A DNA stretch of 54,168 bases. Origin: Bacteroides sp. (lineage in GTDB: Bacteria > Bacteroidota > Bacteroidia > Bacteroidales > Bacteroidaceae). Shown here piece by piece: positions 43,720 through 53,387 of the stretch. The translations under genes were made by a program, and so were the position numbers. The notes below the pieces were generated by a model. The model saw only the letters and a program-made list of their open reading frames with translations. It was not told where the DNA came from and did not search any database. Location of the stretch: NCBI RefSeq assembly GCF_030151085.1, contig NZ_JASLER010000023.1:1-54168 (forward strand), in the 5' to 3' direction. How positions within the stretch are numbered: the stretch's first letter is position 1; every line of letters starts with the position of its first letter.

Positions 43720-44580
43720 TTAATTCAAACTCATTCCATATTCAGACAATGTCTCCATTTCTGCTTCCGAATATTTACCTTTGGATCTGATCTGTTGAAC
43801 ATCTTTCACAAAAGCATCTACGTTAGTCAAAAAGTCCTGGAAAGCTTTCATCTCTTTAGGATGCCCTTCCACGGCAGGGAGATGTTTGGCAATATCCAGT
43901 TGTATAACCAATTTAGCCATTTTCATATCAAGACGAATGGCCTCTGAATTAGGTTTACGCATGCAAAGGTTCAGAATACTTCTCATAGTAGCAGTCATTT
44001 GCTTCATGGAAAGCAGTTGCTCTTTCATCGGGTTATCGTTCAATAAGACCTTCTGGGCTCCATCGGTAAAAGGAGATAAAATATCGAGTATGTTCTCTTT
44101 ATACTCAGACATCTCAACACTTAACTGATAATTGTCGGGTAACAATTTACTAGCAGCCACTTTATTTTTTGATTTCAAATAAGAAAGATACCGATTAAAG
44201 GTGTCATAAAACTGCTTACGCGTCTTGAACAACTGGTCATAATTCTGCTTCAAATTCAACTGAGTTTCTTCATTGAAATAAGAACCCGGATTTACTACAA
44301 ACGCAGAGTCTTTCTGAGAATAAGCCGGCGGAACAATAGCTGTTAGCGTAGGCGCTTTTCCATCTTGCTCCATATATCCCAATACGGAATTTACATCTTT
44401 TTCTACCACCACATTCTTCAACAGAGCCAAGGAAGTGTCATAATAGGTCATCACTTGATTGGCTTGTTCTACTTCCGTAGCAGAATATTTTGCGGTTTCT
44501 TTCTTTTGAGCGCTATTGCCACAAGAGGCAAGGGCGAGGACAGCCGCAAGTGCCCCCATAAACATTAAATTCTTTCGCAT
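43720..44580 (-). CDS. DUF3829 lipoprotein
   Basis: A 286-aa lipoprotein from the ATG at 44580, chosen because AAAGGAAA precedes it and it places the signal peptide at the terminus (lipobox LASC, Cys20); an ATG 15 bases earlier is in frame. The rest is mostly helical, without obvious catalytic motifs, and resembles DUF3829/YiiG-like proteins (YFNEETQLNLKQNYDQLF, YNQLF-type repeats). It is periplasmic or outer-membrane anchored. No defined role. A single gene convergent with the GNAT gene, 12 bp apart. Confidence 0.75.
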   Translation of the reverse strand: MRKNLMFMGALAAVLALASCGNSAQKKETAKYSATEVEQANQVMTYYDTSLALLKNVVVEKDVNSVLGYMEQDGKAPTLTAIVPPAYSQKDSAFVVNPGSYFNEETQLNLKQNYDQLFKTRKQFYDTFNRYLSYLKSKNKVAASKLLPDNYQLSVEMSEYKENILDILSPFTDGAQKVLLNDNPMKEQLLSMKQMTATMRSILNLCMRKPNSEAIRLDMKMAKLVIQLDIAKHLPAVEGHPKEMKAFQDFLTNVDAFVKDVQQIRSKGKYSEAEMETLSEYGMSLN

Positions 44581-44638
44581 AAGGTTTCCTTTCATTATTT
44601 ATTAAGTATGCATCGGTCAGTCGGATGCTTTTATTCAT

Positions 44639-44646
44639 TAAATTTG
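44639..44646 (+). promoter_or_regulatory. Putative -7 box of the EamA transporter
   Basis: TAAATTTG (TAnnTTTG), 69 bp before the ATG at 44716. Confidence 0.45.
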
Positions 44647-44715
44647 CACGACTTAATATGAAACAAACGATGAAATAGATAGTTCTAAGACATCGCCTAA
44701 ATATCAGGAAAAAAT

Positions 44716-45606
44716 ATGCAACACACTCCTATAAAAGGATTTATATATGCGGCACTATCTTCTTCAACCTTCGGACTGGCGCCATTTTTCACTATATCGT
44801 TACTCATTGGCGGATTCTCTTCTTTCGAAGTTCTGGCTTATCGTTGGGGGATTGCTTCACTCGCCTTAGCCATTTGGGGTATCATACTGGGAGAGAAATT
44901 CCGCATCAGCCGAAAAGATTGGGGAACCGTATTCGTTCTCAGTTTATTCCGTGCAGCTACCTCTTTTAGCCTGGTGATAGCCTACCAGCATATTGCAAGC
45001 GGAGTAGCATCTACCATTCACTTCATGTACCCGCTAGCAGTGACACTTGCCATGATGTGCTTCTTCAAAGAAAAAAAATCATTTTCTATTCTTCTGGCAG
45101 TATTGGTTTCATTGGTAGGTGCGGGACTTTTATCTTCGGGAGAAATTAACTTTGGAGGAGGAAATACAACAAAAGGCTTGATTGCCGCCATTCTTTCTAT
45201 TTTCTTTTATGGAGGATACATTGTAGGAGTACGCAGAAGCCGTGCAATACAGATTCCGTCTACAGCATTAACATGTTACGTCATGGGACTCGGCGCCTTG
45301 TTCTTCATCATAGGAGGTTGCTTGACCGGCGGAGTACGTCTGGCAACTGGTGGCGATATATGGATGAACATCCTTGGACTGGCATTACCGGCAACCGCCA
45401 TATCTAATATCACCTTGGTAAAAGCCATAAAGTACATCGGCCCGACCCTCACCTCTGTATTTGGAGCACTGGAACCTCTCACAGCCGTTACCATCGGATG
45501 CTGTATATTCTACGAGAGTTTTACGTGGAATAGTGCAATCGGCATCGTACTAATATTAGTATCAGTAACAACGGTAGTAGTACACGAGAAAAGGACACAC
45601 AGTTAA
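44716..45606 (+). CDS. EamA-family (DMT superfamily) transporter
   Basis: A 296-aa inner-membrane protein with about ten hydrophobic helices in two EamA repeats (about residues 8-135 and 150-290). Typical motifs: FEVLAYRWGIASLAL in the first repeat, and GALEPLTAVTIGCCIFYE with the C-terminal VLILVSV helix in the second. Family members export amino acids, metabolites or drugs; the substrate here cannot be told. The stop lies 10 bp from the stop of the convergent amidase gene, leaving no room for a normal terminator. Confidence 0.9.
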   Translation: MQHTPIKGFIYAALSSSTFGLAPFFTISLLIGGFSSFEVLAYRWGIASLALAIWGIILGEKFRISRKDWGTVFVLSLFRAATSFSLVIAYQHIASGVASTIHFMYPLAVTLAMMCFFKEKKSFSILLAVLVSLVGAGLLSSGEINFGGGNTTKGLIAAILSIFFYGGYIVGVRRSRAIQIPSTALTCYVMGLGALFFIIGGCLTGGVRLATGGDIWMNILGLALPATAISNITLVKAIKYIGPTLTSVFGALEPLTAVTIGCCIFYESFTWNSAIGIVLILVSVTTVVVHEKRTHS

Positions 45607-45616
45607 ACCCGCTATC

Positions 45617-46714
45617 TTACTTTGCCTTTTTATAATCTGTGATAAATCCTTCCATTAGCCATTTTGCTAATGCCTGGCGATTGGAACTGATTACAAACCG
45701 ACGTTGATCGAAAGCATTCTGAATGTTGCCCAATTCTACAAAAACAGAAGAAGGAGAAGTGTTGGCAAGCACATAAAGATTACGCGCACTTACTGTACCC
45801 GAGAAACCACGATTGGGTTGATGCTTGTCATATTTTGATTCAAAAGTACTCTTCATGGTAGTCGCAAGTCGCTTGCTGTCAGGCTTATTCTTAGAATGAT
45901 AAAAGAAAACATCCGTCTGATTACTCTTACTGCGACTATCTACATGGAGGAAGATAGCACGACAATACTTATATTTCTTGCGGTCTTTCTTATAAAGGTT
46001 ATTGATTTTGTCACAACGTTGACGCAGGCGTGCCACTTGGTTCAGAGGAATAGGTGAGCCCATACAAGTCTCACGTTTACTATTAGCCAGATAACGGTCG
46101 TCACGGATACCGTCCTTGGCATCCTGAATGATAATATGCACTTCAGCTCCTTCTTGCATCAGGTTGCGAGCCAGACGCAAAGCCACATCATACGCATATT
46201 CGTCTTCGTGCAATTCAATTTTTCCTATTCTACCGATAGCACCCGGGTCAGGACCGCCATGACCACTGACAACATAGAAACAAGCACCTTGCAAACGATT
46301 AGATGTTATCTTGACATTAGCCAGCTCCTTCCCAAACAAGGGTTCATTGACTGACTTCTTTCTTTTTACAGACGTTCTTTCGGAAGGAGACTCGGAAGAG
46401 ACATCAGAGACTACTTCAGTCGAATCTTTATCTTCGCTCTCATTCGTTCTTTTTTTATTTCGCAACGGAGGCAATATATATTTCACTCCTAATCGCAACT
46501 CTTCTTTGCCCCGTAAACGCTTCTCATTCAGTTTGAGGAATTCCTTATAATAAGTCTTTGCCGGACGATTGTTACGTTCTAGAAAAGTAGAAATACCTTC
46601 ACCGGATCTCGGTGTATCCTGTTCTGCTTGAGCAAAAGCATGAAAAGAGAAGAAAGTGCAGAAGAAGATAGCCAGTAAGCAAAATATCCGTTTTATATTC
46701 CAATTATTCATCAT
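45617..46714 (-). CDS. N-acetylmuramoyl-L-alanine amidase (Amidase_3)
   Basis: Zinc amidase that cleaves the bond between muramic acid and the stem peptide of peptidoglycan. 365 aa: signal peptide to about 29 (AFAQ); a region with LysM-like character (about 40-82, YYKEFLKLNEKRLRGKEELR then VKYILPP); a charged Ser/Glu linker (about 85-125); catalytic domain (about 140-360). Zinc ligands are likely His152 (SGHGGPDPGA), a Glu in HEDEYAYD (about 170-172) and the His of FLHVDSRS; VFVELGN carries the catalytic Glu. Periplasmic, probably for cell separation or wall recycling. Its promoter overlaps that of metY. Confidence 0.9.
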   Translation of the reverse strand: MMNNWNIKRIFCLLAIFFCTFFSFHAFAQAEQDTPRSGEGISTFLERNNRPAKTYYKEFLKLNEKRLRGKEELRLGVKYILPPLRNKKRTNESEDKDSTEVVSDVSSESPSERTSVKRKKSVNEPLFGKELANVKITSNRLQGACFYVVSGHGGPDPGAIGRIGKIELHEDEYAYDVALRLARNLMQEGAEVHIIIQDAKDGIRDDRYLANSKRETCMGSPIPLNQVARLRQRCDKINNLYKKDRKKYKYCRAIFLHVDSRSKSNQTDVFFYHSKNKPDSKRLATTMKSTFESKYDKHQPNRGFSGTVSARNLYVLANTSPSSVFVELGNIQNAFDQRRFVISSNRQALAKWLMEGFITDYKKAK

Positions 46715-46775
46715 CTATTTATATTAATAGCAGATTTTCAGCCGCTAAATTAAAGCATTTTACTATACTTGCGCA

Positions 46776-46783
46776 CAAAATTA
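46776..46783 (-). promoter_or_regulatory. Putative -7 box of the amidase
   Basis: The minus strand reads TAATTTTG (TAnnTTTG), only 12 bases from the divergent metY -7 box at 46796, so the two promoters are back to back. Confidence 0.5.
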
Positions 46784-46795
46784 TATTTTTTTCCC

Positions 46796-46803
46796 TACTT
46801 TTG
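46796..46803 (+). promoter_or_regulatory. Putative -7 box of metY
   Basis: TACTTTTG (TAnnTTTG), with a start near 46807 and a leader of about 46 nt to the ATG at 46853. That is too short for a SAM-type riboswitch. Confidence 0.6.
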
Positions 46804-46852
46804 CGACAACTTACGCGATTATAAACAAAGAAACTTTTAAAAAGATAGCATT

Positions 46853-48133
46853 ATGGCAAAGCAATTCAAGCCGGAAACTCTCTGCGTACAAGCAGGGTGG
46901 ACTCCTAAAAAGGGTGAGCCTCGTGTACTCCCCATCTATCAGAGCACAACTTTCAAATACGAAACCAGTGAACAAATGGCACGTTTGTTCGATCTCGAAG
47001 ACAATGGATATTTCTATACCCGTCTGCAAAACCCCACCAACGATGCCGTTGCCGCAAAGATAGCCGCCCTCGAAGGAGGTATTGCTGCCATGCTTACCAG
47101 TAGTGGTCAGTCGGCCAATTTCTACGCCCTCTTTAATATCTGCGAAGCTGGCGATCACTTTGTTTGCTCTTCTACTATTTACGGAGGTACTTTCAACCTG
47201 TTCGGCACTACAATGAAGAAACTCGGAATTGACGTTACTTTCGTTAATCCTGATTCTAGCGATGAAGAAATCTCCGCCGCTTTCCGTCCGAATACCAAAG
47301 CTTTGTTCGGTGAAACAATCTCTAATCCTACACTGGAAGTACTCGACATCGAGAAGTTTGCCCACATTGCCCACAGCCACGGCGTGCCTTTGATTGTAGA
47401 TAATACCTTCCCTACTCCTATCAATTGCCGCCCGTTTGAATGGGGTGCCGATATCGTTGTTCACTCTACTACTAAATATATGGACGGACATGCTACCAGT
47501 GTTGGTGGTGCCGTTGTAGATAGTGGAAACTTCGATTGGGATAAGTACGCCGACAAGTTCCCCGGACTTTGCACGCCGGATGAAACTTATCACGGACTGA
47601 CCTATACAAAAGCCTTCGGCAAAATGGCCTATATCATGAAGGCTACCGCTCAACTGATGCGTGACCTCGGCAGTATTCCCAGTCCACAAAATTCATTCTT
47701 ACTAAATATCGGTCTCGAAACCTTGCACTTGCGCATGCCTCAACATTGCAAAAATGCACAAGCCGTTGCCGAATATCTTTCTAAAAATGAAAAGGTAGCT
47801 TGGGTGAATTATTGCGGTCTGCCCGACAACAAGTACTATTCGCTTGCACAGAAATACATGCCGAATGGTTCATGTGGCGTTATCTCCTTCGGACTAAAAG
47901 GTGGACGTGAAGTATCCATCAAATTTATGGATTCACTGAAACTTGCTGCCATCGTAACCCACGTAGCCGATGCCCGTACCTGTGTACTGCATCCCGCCAG
48001 CCACACTCATCGCCAACTTTCAGACGAACAACTGTTGGAAGCCGGCATACGCCCCGACTTGATTCGTTTCTCAGTAGGTATTGAGAATGCAGATGATATC
48101 ATTGCTGATATAGAACAAGCGCTGAACGCTTAA
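46853..48133 (+). CDS. metY: O-acetylhomoserine sulfhydrylase / aminocarboxypropyltransferase
   Basis: PLP enzyme of the Cys/Met-metabolism family that makes homocysteine (or cysteine-family products) from O-acetylhomoserine and sulfide. The 426-aa length is that of MetY rather than of cystathionine gamma-synthase (about 380). Features: QSTTFKYET, YTRLQNPTNDAVAAKIAALE, PLP-stacking SSTIYGGT, VDNTFPTP, and the Schiff-base lysine Lys208 in HSTTKYMDGH. Late VTHVADARTCVLHPASHTHRQL is typical. Cytoplasmic, single gene with strong terminator. The precise sulfur donor cannot be told from sequence. Confidence 0.9.
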   Translation: MAKQFKPETLCVQAGWTPKKGEPRVLPIYQSTTFKYETSEQMARLFDLEDNGYFYTRLQNPTNDAVAAKIAALEGGIAAMLTSSGQSANFYALFNICEAGDHFVCSSTIYGGTFNLFGTTMKKLGIDVTFVNPDSSDEEISAAFRPNTKALFGETISNPTLEVLDIEKFAHIAHSHGVPLIVDNTFPTPINCRPFEWGADIVVHSTTKYMDGHATSVGGAVVDSGNFDWDKYADKFPGLCTPDETYHGLTYTKAFGKMAYIMKATAQLMRDLGSIPSPQNSFLLNIGLETLHLRMPQHCKNAQAVAEYLSKNEKVAWVNYCGLPDNKYYSLAQKYMPNGSCGVISFGLKGGREVSIKFMDSLKLAAIVTHVADARTCVLHPASHTHRQLSDEQLLEAGIRPDLIRFSVGIENADDIIADIEQALNA

Positions 48134-48157
48134 ATTTAAGAATATTATACTGAAAAG

Positions 48158-48187
48158 GGGAAGATTATTGCAATCTTCCCTTTTTTT
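48158..48187 (+). terminator. Intrinsic terminator after metY
   Basis: A perfect 9-bp stem GGGAAGATT with a 5-base loop (48158-48180), followed by seven T. Confidence 0.92.
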
Positions 48188-48351
48188 CAGTATGTCTCTT
48201 TACCTAACCAGTGATAAGAGATTTATTTATTGTAATCATTGCTCGGAGTACAATACATGGGCGCTCGATGAAAGTGGTGCGAAATTAGTAAATCACAAAT
48301 TCAAAGCACCCCAATATAGCAGGACAAAAAGTGGACAATGTATAAAACAAG

Positions 48352-48399
48352 TCCGCTCTTTCCTCGCTTAGTAAATATCTTTAGCGAAGAAAGAGCGGA
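48352..48399 (-). terminator. Terminator hairpin after GH20
   Basis: Arms 48352-48370 and 48381-48399 pair at 17 of 19 positions with a 10-base loop. On the minus strand it lies about 35 bp past the GH20 stop. Confidence 0.75.
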
Positions 48400-48435
48400 A
48401 CAAGTATCTTTTTTAAGTTAATGATTCTATCAACT

Positions 48436-50925
48436 TCATTGAACAGATATTATTATCGGCAAACTCTCTTTACCCAGATAGAATGCTTTGGCTATGACAA
48501 CCGGAGCATCACACTTCACCGGTGCTTCCCATAAAGTTGATTGAGCATTCGGCTCTGTTCCGTCCGTAGTATAACGAATCTCGGCTCCATCGATTATAAC
48601 ATTTGCATAAAGATTACCATCTTTCATCATCAATCCCGGAAGAGCGATGCGGAAATTAGTGCCTTTCTTTGTCCAGTAAGGCATTTCCTTTTTACTTATT
48701 TCCTTTTCATAAAGAGCTAAAGCCTGATCGAATATCTGTTGTTCCTGAGTACCGGATAGTGTTTCCCATGCCGGATGTGCATTCCAACCACGTTCTGCCA
48801 GACCCATCAATTTCGGGAAAAGAAGATATTCCACTCCTTCAAAATTACGAATAGTTTCTGCGAAAAGTTGTCCTTGTACACCCATGATGTTCTTTTTACC
48901 CTCTTCAGTAAGGAGGGTCTTTCCTTTGTCGGCAGCATTCAAATCAATAGGATCGCCAGCCATATTCTTACGCAAAGAACGATAAATACTAAAAGGAAGC
49001 ATAGAGAAAGATATCGTTTCGTCTACATAACCACCCCAGTCAAGTCCACGCTCATCGGGATGACCATTGTAAGCCATGTCCATGTAGAAGTTACCCACAT
49101 TACAAAGAATAACCGGATAACCGTTGTTGGCAGTTTGATAAACCACTTCGTCATAACCTGGAACCGTGTTCCAGCAATATACTCCTGCCGCCTGATTTCT
49201 CAATTGCTGATGTGCCTGCTCCGTATGTCCCAAAGCCACTTCTTGCCAACCGCTGAACTTCATGCCGTTCTTTGCCATAATATTCGCCAATTGCGTAATG
49301 AAGTACTCGGACAAATCATGAGTTTTGGTCATACCCTTCTCCTTCATCAGTTCCTGACACTTGGGAGAACCCAACCATACACCATGCGGCACCTCGTCAC
49401 CACCAAGATGTATCGTACTCAAAGTAAGTCCTGCGTCTTTATACATAGCAGCAAGTTCCTTCATCACCTTTTCCATAAAACGATAGCTAGAAGGAAGAGC
49501 CACATTTATTACATTGTCCGTATAATACTGCACCGAGGCATAGCGAGAAGTATCTTCCGGCTCGCTCAACATATACTCAGTAGCTTTTGCCGGATCGGTC
49601 TTGATATATTTGTTATAACGGGCTTTCATAGAAACAATAGCAGCTCGGGCATGTCCCGGAGATTCTATTTCCGGTATGATACGGACATGTCTTTCGGCAG
49701 CATATTTCAGTAGGTCGACAAATTCAGCACGAGAGTAATAGCCATTTCCTACGGTTGCAGCATTAGGATCGAAACCGCCATCATAGCAAGGATAGAGATT
49801 CTCGCTTTCGTCCATTGTATGTCCGCGACGGCTTCCTACAGCAGTCAACTCTTCCAAACCGGGTATTTCGATGCGCCAGGCTTCATCATCTGAGAAATGG
49901 AAATGCAAAGCATTCATCTTATAAGAAGCAAACATATCCACCAACTTCTTCATATTTTCAGGGGTAGTGAAGTCACGGGCGATGTCTATCATTTGTCCGC
50001 GATAGGATAAATCGGGATAATCCTGAATAGACATTGCTTCCAACTGATAAGGAGCCTGTTTGTCTTTCAGCATAGCCAGCAAGGTTTGTGTTCCGTTGAA
50101 GATGCCGTGAGAGGTGGCAGCGCTAATCTCTATCTGATTATTACTTATATTTAAAGTATAATATTCATCGTTTACGGCTTCTTTCTTATCAGCCAAAGGT
50201 TTCAAGACGATGGTTACGGGAGCATTCTCTGCAACTTCCAAAGCATACAAACCGGATAGGTTTTCTTTTAGCAACTTAGCTTCATTCGCAAATTCATTGG
50301 GATAAGCCAAGGCTACTTTACCTTCCAGCGCTACACTACCTTCGGCAGGAATCGCTTTCTTTACCGAGGGCAATATATCCGATTGTTTTAAAGCGGGTGC
50401 ATTTGCCAAACGAAGGTTAGACTCATATATCTTGGTAGCATCCGGATAACCTTCAATCTTTTCGGGCGAAGGCAATGGATGTACAGTCAATGCTATAGGA
50501 AGCGGTCCGCCCTCAAGTCCCAGCCAATAAGTCCCTTCGGGTGCATGTGAATTTCTGTCCAACTTATAAGTACATTGGAAGGTAATTCTCATAGAATCGC
50601 CCGGAGCTAATGAAGTGAAGTTATCCGTTGGAAACATTCTGAAGAAGTTACCATTTACTACTTCTACTTTTACAGGGGAGTTTTCCACCTGTTTCACACC
50701 ACGGGGAAGCTGCGAATAATAGATAGCCCAATCTTTATTCAAAGGTTCTTGTGAAATGTTCTTGAGAATAAAAGTGTTCTCATAATACCCTGGTTCAATG
50801 TCGCTTGCGCCCATTTCCCAGGTTAAGGAAACCGGTGCTTTCTGCTCTTTAGCCGACTTACATCCTGCGAATAGTGTCATTACGCAAAGCAATAATCCTG
50901 TTAAAGGAAGTTTTAAAAATTTCAT
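48436..50925 (-). CDS. GH20 beta-N-acetylhexosaminidase, lipoprotein
   Basis: Removes terminal N-acetylglucosamine or N-acetylgalactosamine from glycans. 829 aa: lipobox FAGC (Cys22); N-terminal carbohydrate-binding-like domain (about 30-160); GH20b domain (about 190-310); catalytic barrel (about 315-660) with HFHFSDDEAWR and the hallmark HLGGDE, giving Asp510 and Glu511 of substrate-assisted catalysis; C-terminal chitobiase-like domain (about 755-829, YTTDGTEPNA). This four-part layout is that of bacterial chitobiases and host-glycan hexosaminidases. It is a single gene, unrelated to the xylan genes. The anchored location fits surface or periplasmic work on host or fungal glycans. Confidence 0.93.
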   Translation of the reverse strand: MKFLKLPLTGLLLCVMTLFAGCKSAKEQKAPVSLTWEMGASDIEPGYYENTFILKNISQEPLNKDWAIYYSQLPRGVKQVENSPVKVEVVNGNFFRMFPTDNFTSLAPGDSMRITFQCTYKLDRNSHAPEGTYWLGLEGGPLPIALTVHPLPSPEKIEGYPDATKIYESNLRLANAPALKQSDILPSVKKAIPAEGSVALEGKVALAYPNEFANEAKLLKENLSGLYALEVAENAPVTIVLKPLADKKEAVNDEYYTLNISNNQIEISAATSHGIFNGTQTLLAMLKDKQAPYQLEAMSIQDYPDLSYRGQMIDIARDFTTPENMKKLVDMFASYKMNALHFHFSDDEAWRIEIPGLEELTAVGSRRGHTMDESENLYPCYDGGFDPNAATVGNGYYSRAEFVDLLKYAAERHVRIIPEIESPGHARAAIVSMKARYNKYIKTDPAKATEYMLSEPEDTSRYASVQYYTDNVINVALPSSYRFMEKVMKELAAMYKDAGLTLSTIHLGGDEVPHGVWLGSPKCQELMKEKGMTKTHDLSEYFITQLANIMAKNGMKFSGWQEVALGHTEQAHQQLRNQAAGVYCWNTVPGYDEVVYQTANNGYPVILCNVGNFYMDMAYNGHPDERGLDWGGYVDETISFSMLPFSIYRSLRKNMAGDPIDLNAADKGKTLLTEEGKKNIMGVQGQLFAETIRNFEGVEYLLFPKLMGLAERGWNAHPAWETLSGTQEQQIFDQALALYEKEISKKEMPYWTKKGTNFRIALPGLMMKDGNLYANVIIDGAEIRYTTDGTEPNAQSTLWEAPVKCDAPVVIAKAFYLGKESLPIIISVQ

Positions 50926-50975
50926 GTTATTAATGTATTAAGTTTATAAATGGGGGTGATACTTTTAATCAATGC

Positions 50976-50983
50976 CAAAAATA
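50976..50983 (-). promoter_or_regulatory. Candidate -7 box of GH20
   Basis: The minus strand reads TATTTTTG (TAnnTTTG), about 50 bp before the GH20 start. Confidence 0.4.
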
Positions 50984-51058
50984 AGCATTTTTAGCTAATT
51001 GGCTGATAATTCTAATAGAAATTATCCATTGCAAGCTACGATTTAGAACTTTTATCCC

Positions 51059-51066
51059 TACATTTG
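51059..51066 (+). promoter_or_regulatory. Putative -7 box of maeB
   Basis: TACATTTG (TAnnTTTG), with a start near 51070 and a leader of about 29 nt. Confidence 0.55.
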
Positions 51067-51098
51067 CGTCCAAATTATAATCATTTTAACTAACTATT

Positions 51099-53387
51099 AT
51101 GGCTAAGATAACCAAAGAAGCCGCTTTGCTCTATCACTCACAGGGCAAGCCCGGCAAAATCGAAGTGGTGCCAACAAAGCCCTACAGTACCCAAACAGAT
51201 CTTTCACTTGCTTACTCTCCCGGCGTTGCAGAACCGTGTCTCGAAATCGAAAAGAATCCGCAAGATGCGTATAAATACACGGCCAAAGGTAATCTTGTAG
51301 CGGTTATTTCCAACGGAACCGCCGTTCTCGGATTGGGAGATATCGGCGCCCTCAGCGGCAAACCGGTAATGGAAGGAAAAGGTTTGTTATTCAAAATCTA
51401 CGCCGGAATCGACGTATTTGATATTGAAGTAAACGAAAAAGACCCTGAAAAATTCATTGAGGCTGTAAAAGCTATCGCTCCTACTTTCGGTGGTATTAAT
51501 CTGGAAGATATCAAGGCTCCGGAATGTTTCGAAATAGAACGCCGCTTGAAAGAGGAACTCGATATCCCCGTGATGCACGATGACCAGCATGGTACGGCTA
51601 TCATTTCCAGTGCCGGATTAGTAAATGCCCTGCAAGTAGCCGGCAAGAAGATTGAGGATGTGAAAATTGTAGTCAATGGTGCCGGCGCATCTGCCGTATC
51701 TTGTACCAAATTGTACGTTTCACTCGGTGCTCGTCTCGAAAATATCGTAATGGTAGATAGTAAAGGGGTTATCAGCAAAACTCGTACGGACCTGAATGAA
51801 CAGAAGCGTTACTTTGCTACCGACCGCACCGACATTCATACCCTGGAAGAAGCCATCAAAGGCGCTGACGTATTCCTCGGTTTATCCAAAGGTAATGTTC
51901 TGTCACAAGATATGGTACGCAGCATGGCTGCATCGCCCATCGTTTTTGCATTGGCAAACCCTACACCCGAAATTTCATACGAAGATGCTATGGCTGCCCG
52001 TCCCGACGTACTTATGGCTACCGGACGCAGTGACTATCCGAACCAAATTAATAATGTAATCGGCTTCCCCTACATCTTCCGTGGTGCACTCGACACACAA
52101 GCCAAAGCCATCAACGAAGAGATGAAAATCGCTGCCGTACATGCCATTGCCAATCTTGCCAAGCAACCTGTACCCGATGTTGTGAATGCCGCTTACCATG
52201 TCAACAACCTGACTTTCGGACGCGAATACTTCATTCCAAAACCTGTTGATCCACGCCTCATCACCGAAGTATCTTGTGCCGTGGCTCGCGCCGCTATGGA
52301 AAGTGGTGTAGCCCGCACTACTATTGAAGACTGGGATGCTTATTGCGTACACCTGCGCGAACTGATGGGTTACGAAAGCAAACTCACCCGCCAGCTCTAT
52401 GACATGGCACGCCACAACCCTCAACGCGTAGTATTCGCAGAAGGTGCACACCCTAACATGCTGAAAGCTGCCGTCGAAGCAAAATCCGAAGGTATCTGCC
52501 ATCCTATTATATTAGGTAATGACGAAGCCATCGAAAAACTTGCCAAAGAGCTCGACCTGAGTCTTGAAGGTATTGAAATCGTAAATTTACGCCACCCGGA
52601 CGAAGCTCCACGCCGCGAACGCTATGCCCGCATCCTTGCTGAGAAACGCGCCCGTGAAGGTGCCACCTACGAGGAAGCCAATGATAAGATGTTCGAGCGC
52701 AACTATTTCGGTATGATGATGGTAGAAACCGGAGATGCCGATGCCTTTATCACCGGTTTATATACTAAATATAGTAATACTATCAAGGTTGCCAAAGAAG
52801 TGATAGGTATCCGTCCCGAATACAAGCATTTTGCTACGATGCAGATCCTGAATTCAAAGAAGGGTACTTACTTCGTAGCCGATACATTGATTAACCGTCA
52901 TCCTGATGCAGATACGCTGATCGACGTAGCCCGCCTGGCGGAGCATACCGTACGGTTCTTCAACCATACACCGAACATCGCCATGCTGTCTTACTCCAAC
53001 TTCGGTTCTGATACCAGCGGAAGCCCTGCCAAGGTACATGCGGCTATCGACCATTTACAGAAGACCTATCCCGATTGGGCTATCGACGGTGAGATGCAGG
53101 TGAACTTTGCCATGAACCGCGAACTGCGCGATGCCAAATATCCGTTTACGCGTCTGAATGGTAAAGATGTGAACACATTGATATTCCCGAACTTGAGTTC
53201 AGCAAACATCGGTTACAAGCTTCTGCAAGCTATGGACCCCGATACAGAATTCATCGGTCCTATCCAAATGGGATTGAACAAGCCCATCCACTTCACCGAC
53301 TTTGAAAGTACCGTACGCGAAATCGTAAATATCACCGCAGTGGCAGTAATTGATGCCGTTGTCGAAAAGAAGAAAGCAGGTAAATGA
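51099..53387 (+). CDS. maeB: NADP-dependent malic enzyme, two-domain MaeB type
   Basis: Converts malate to pyruvate and CO2 with reduction of NADP. The 762-aa length and order are those of MaeB: malic-enzyme part (about 1-420) with TDLSLAYSPGVAEPCL, VISNGTAVLGLGDIG, FDIEV and DDQHGTAI plus the Rossmann motif VNGAGASAVSC; then a phosphotransacetylase-like part (about 430-760: VVFAEGAHPNMLKAA, ILNSKKGTYFVADTLIN) that lacks independent activity in studied homologues and is thought to be regulatory. Cytoplasmic. A 57-codon membrane gene overlaps its stop as ATGA, suggesting translational coupling. Confidence 0.95.
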   Translation: MAKITKEAALLYHSQGKPGKIEVVPTKPYSTQTDLSLAYSPGVAEPCLEIEKNPQDAYKYTAKGNLVAVISNGTAVLGLGDIGALSGKPVMEGKGLLFKIYAGIDVFDIEVNEKDPEKFIEAVKAIAPTFGGINLEDIKAPECFEIERRLKEELDIPVMHDDQHGTAIISSAGLVNALQVAGKKIEDVKIVVNGAGASAVSCTKLYVSLGARLENIVMVDSKGVISKTRTDLNEQKRYFATDRTDIHTLEEAIKGADVFLGLSKGNVLSQDMVRSMAASPIVFALANPTPEISYEDAMAARPDVLMATGRSDYPNQINNVIGFPYIFRGALDTQAKAINEEMKIAAVHAIANLAKQPVPDVVNAAYHVNNLTFGREYFIPKPVDPRLITEVSCAVARAAMESGVARTTIEDWDAYCVHLRELMGYESKLTRQLYDMARHNPQRVVFAEGAHPNMLKAAVEAKSEGICHPIILGNDEAIEKLAKELDLSLEGIEIVNLRHPDEAPRRERYARILAEKRAREGATYEEANDKMFERNYFGMMMVETGDADAFITGLYTKYSNTIKVAKEVIGIRPEYKHFATMQILNSKKGTYFVADTLINRHPDADTLIDVARLAEHTVRFFNHTPNIAMLSYSNFGSDTSGSPAKVHAAIDHLQKTYPDWAIDGEMQVNFAMNRELRDAKYPFTRLNGKDVNTLIFPNLSSANIGYKLLQAMDPDTEFIGPIQMGLNKPIHFTDFESTVREIVNITAVAVIDAVVEKKKAGK

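Larger units (their letters stand above)
48134..48435. other. 302-bp gene-free interval with two terminators
   Basis: Between metY and GH20 I see the metY terminator, about 170 bp without recognisable content, and the GH20 terminator hairpin. A 67-codon frame (48168-48371) crosses both hairpins and is not convincing. Confidence 0.6.

Noticed and set aside
46807..46852. SAM or cobalamin riboswitch before metY
   Set aside because: The predicted leader is only about 46 nt and has no visible box elements or structure.
46811..47689. 292-codon frame antisense to metY
   Set aside because: Shadow of the well-conserved PLP enzyme gene; no independent motif.
48168..48371. 67-codon frame between metY and GH20
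   Set aside because: It runs through the metY terminator and the GH20 terminator hairpin, has no recognisable domain, and no promoter box was found.
48775..49713. 312-codon frame antisense to GH20
   Set aside because: The GH20 reading on the other strand has complete catalytic motifs and domain order; this is an antisense shadow rich in His, Arg and Ser without motifs.
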